Assembly (NCBI GenBank): GCA_002786225.1
Contig: PEQN01000010.1
Location: 17,781-81,780, forward strand
Direction: 5' to 3'
Length of the DNA: 64,000 bases
DNA from: Leptospira sp.
GTDB lineage: Bacteria; Spirochaetota; Leptospiria; Leptospirales; Leptospiraceae
Shown here: positions 63,221 through 64,000 of the stretch, piece after piece
Layout: each line of letters begins with the position of its first letter
Position numbering within the stretch: the stretch's first letter is position 1
Notes under the pieces: model-generated
Told to the model about the DNA's origin: nothing
The model's database searches: none
Seen by the model: only the letters and a program-made list of their open reading frames with translations
Translations under genes and position numbers: made by a program

Positions 63221-64000
63221 TCAATTATTTGTTACTACCAGTTTAATGGATGGTTCCATCCATGCTTCTTTCGCATTCGCAAAATCTGCAGTTTGTGTTA
63301 CAATGCGTCCAGGAGTGAATTCTCCCGATTCAATGTATTTTAATATCTCAGGCATAGATTCTTTGGAATCTACTCTTCCGATTTGAACTTCCACTCCTAT
63401 ATTATAAAATTCTAAATATGGGATTGAGAGTTTATTGGTCCAAAAGATAGAAGCTGAAGTAAGAATTGCATGGGCTGCGAGTGAGCGAGTTGCAAGATTC
63501 CAACCTTCTATGGAAGCGCTTGCATCACAAACAAGGTTGAACCTCCCAGCAGATTTGGGAAATTTATCACTCCATGCAACTGGTATTCCCAAGGATTCAG
63601 CAAAATCAATTCTGCTTTTATCAGTATCCATATAGAGAACAGAGACTTGTTTGGTTTGGTGGAGAAATAAGGCTGTATACAATCCTATACTGGATGCCTC
63701 TCCTCCAACTACAAGTGCATTACCTGATTTGATTCTAGGTAAATATTTGCCAGCTAACTTCCATACTTCGGAAATGTTATCACTTAGACTTGCAATGGAA
63801 ATCGGATCTATTCCCTGGGGAACTTTTAACAGCATTTGCGAAGCATAGGGAATATGAACCAAGTCTGCTAAGGCACCTCCAAAATGATTGGCTCCAGGTG
63901 GCATTCCAAAGCCTGAAGTTAAAGGCACAGTTTCACAAGAATTTGAAATTCTACTGCTGCACATGAGGCAGTCGCCACAAGATACTTGGAAGCTTACGGC
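63221..64000 (-). CDS. Partial zinc-dependent alcohol dehydrogenase (MDR)
   Basis: The 5' end lies beyond the window; 259 codons are seen, ending at TGA 63221-63223. The frame at the window edge reads VSCGDCLMCSSRISNSC, the four-Cys structural zinc lobe of medium-chain zinc dehydrogenases. The Rossmann part has ALVVGGEASSIGLYTALF, a variant of the GxGxxG loop. The Cys lobe argues against crotonyl-CoA carboxylase/reductase, which lacks it, despite the nearby mutase. Substrate unknown. Confidence 0.75.
   Translation of the reverse strand, partial: AVSFQVSCGDCLMCSSRISNSCETVPLTSGFGMPPGANHFGGALADLVHIPYASQMLLKVPQGIDPISIASLSDNISEVWKLAGKYLPRIKSGNALVVGGEASSIGLYTALFLHQTKQVSVLYMDTDKSRIDFAESLGIPVAWSDKFPKSAGRFNLVCDASASIEGWNLATRSLAAHAILTSASIFWTNKLSIPYLEFYNIGVEVQIGRVDSKESMPEILKYIESGEFTPGRIVTQTADFANAKEAWMEPSIKLVVTNN

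Noticed and set aside
63221..64000. The partial MDR gene as crotonyl-CoA carboxylase/reductase, partner of the mutase
   Set aside because: The Cys-rich structural zinc lobe (CGDCLMCSSRISNSC) marks a zinc alcohol dehydrogenase; Ccr lacks it.
1..64000. tRNA, rRNA, insertion sequences and attachment sites
   Set aside because: I looked for transposase-like proteins, terminal inverted repeats and tRNA-like clover-leaf signatures and recognised none; a covariance-model search could still find a small RNA I missed.

Overview
The window looks like part of a Leptospira genome, most plausibly the smaller replicon (chromosome II). The DNA is AT-rich. The proteins have spirochaete character: short lipoboxes such as LVSC, LTHC and LSQC, many Leptospira-type orphan membrane proteins, an archaeal/fungal-type Asd, and a futalosine-pathway MqnD. 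The centre carries a plasmid-style parA-parB-rep cassette next to housekeeping genes, including asd, which is known to lie on chromosome II of L. interrogans. The assignment to chromosome II is inference; the cassette itself is seen directly. No tRNA, rRNA, CRISPR array or insertion sequence was recognised.

Left part (1-26 kb): a lipoprotein cut by the window edge, a large GT-C-like membrane protein, two related small lipoproteins, and a tight exbB-exbD-tonB operon ending in a papain-fold protein that has lost its catalytic Cys and His. Then come a class III adenylate cyclase, a PH-domain protein and an XRE regulator sharing an operator region, a nitrilase-family hydrolase, argB, a GAF/PP2C phosphatase, thiM-thiD under a TPP riboswitch, an RND pump with a palindromic operator, an EpmA-like lysyl transferase, a STAS protein, an OmpR-type regulator, a YqjD-like small membrane protein cluster and an ABC-F ATPase.

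Middle (26-40 kb): a long run of minus-strand genes. It includes, in transcription order, a zinc-ribbon miniprotein, an MBOAT/SGNH acylation pair, asd, an unknown 658-residue protein, pyruvate kinase, an exported VNSFP-repeat protein, an ECF sigma factor, a FecR-like protein, a HAMP membrane protein, a voltage-sensor-like membrane protein and a COG2509 flavoprotein.

Replication/partition core (40-50 kb): an 819-bp gene-free, palindrome-rich stretch; a leftward operon led by a degenerate NtrC-family regulator; two copies of a palindrome containing TGTCGGATATCCGACA; then rightward parA-parB, a 328-bp control region and rep. The control region holds facing promoters, and a minus-strand promoter plus terminator predict a roughly 56-nt antisense RNA to the rep leader. 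rep is followed by a discoidin/tail-fibre-like repeat protein. Genes to the left run mostly leftward and the cassette runs rightward, which fits an origin in this interval.

Right part (50-64 kb): mqnD, an acyltransferase, membrane proteins, a hybrid solute-binding/PAS histidine kinase, a lytic transglycosylase, an ethylmalonyl-CoA-mutase-type B12 enzyme with its MeaB GTPase, a small exported protein and a zinc alcohol dehydrogenase cut by the window edge.

The strongest candidates for undescribed biology are the antisense-RNA control of rep coupled to a half-copy of the upstream palindrome, the palindrome pair with the degenerate regulator, and the TonB-linked pseudo-papain.
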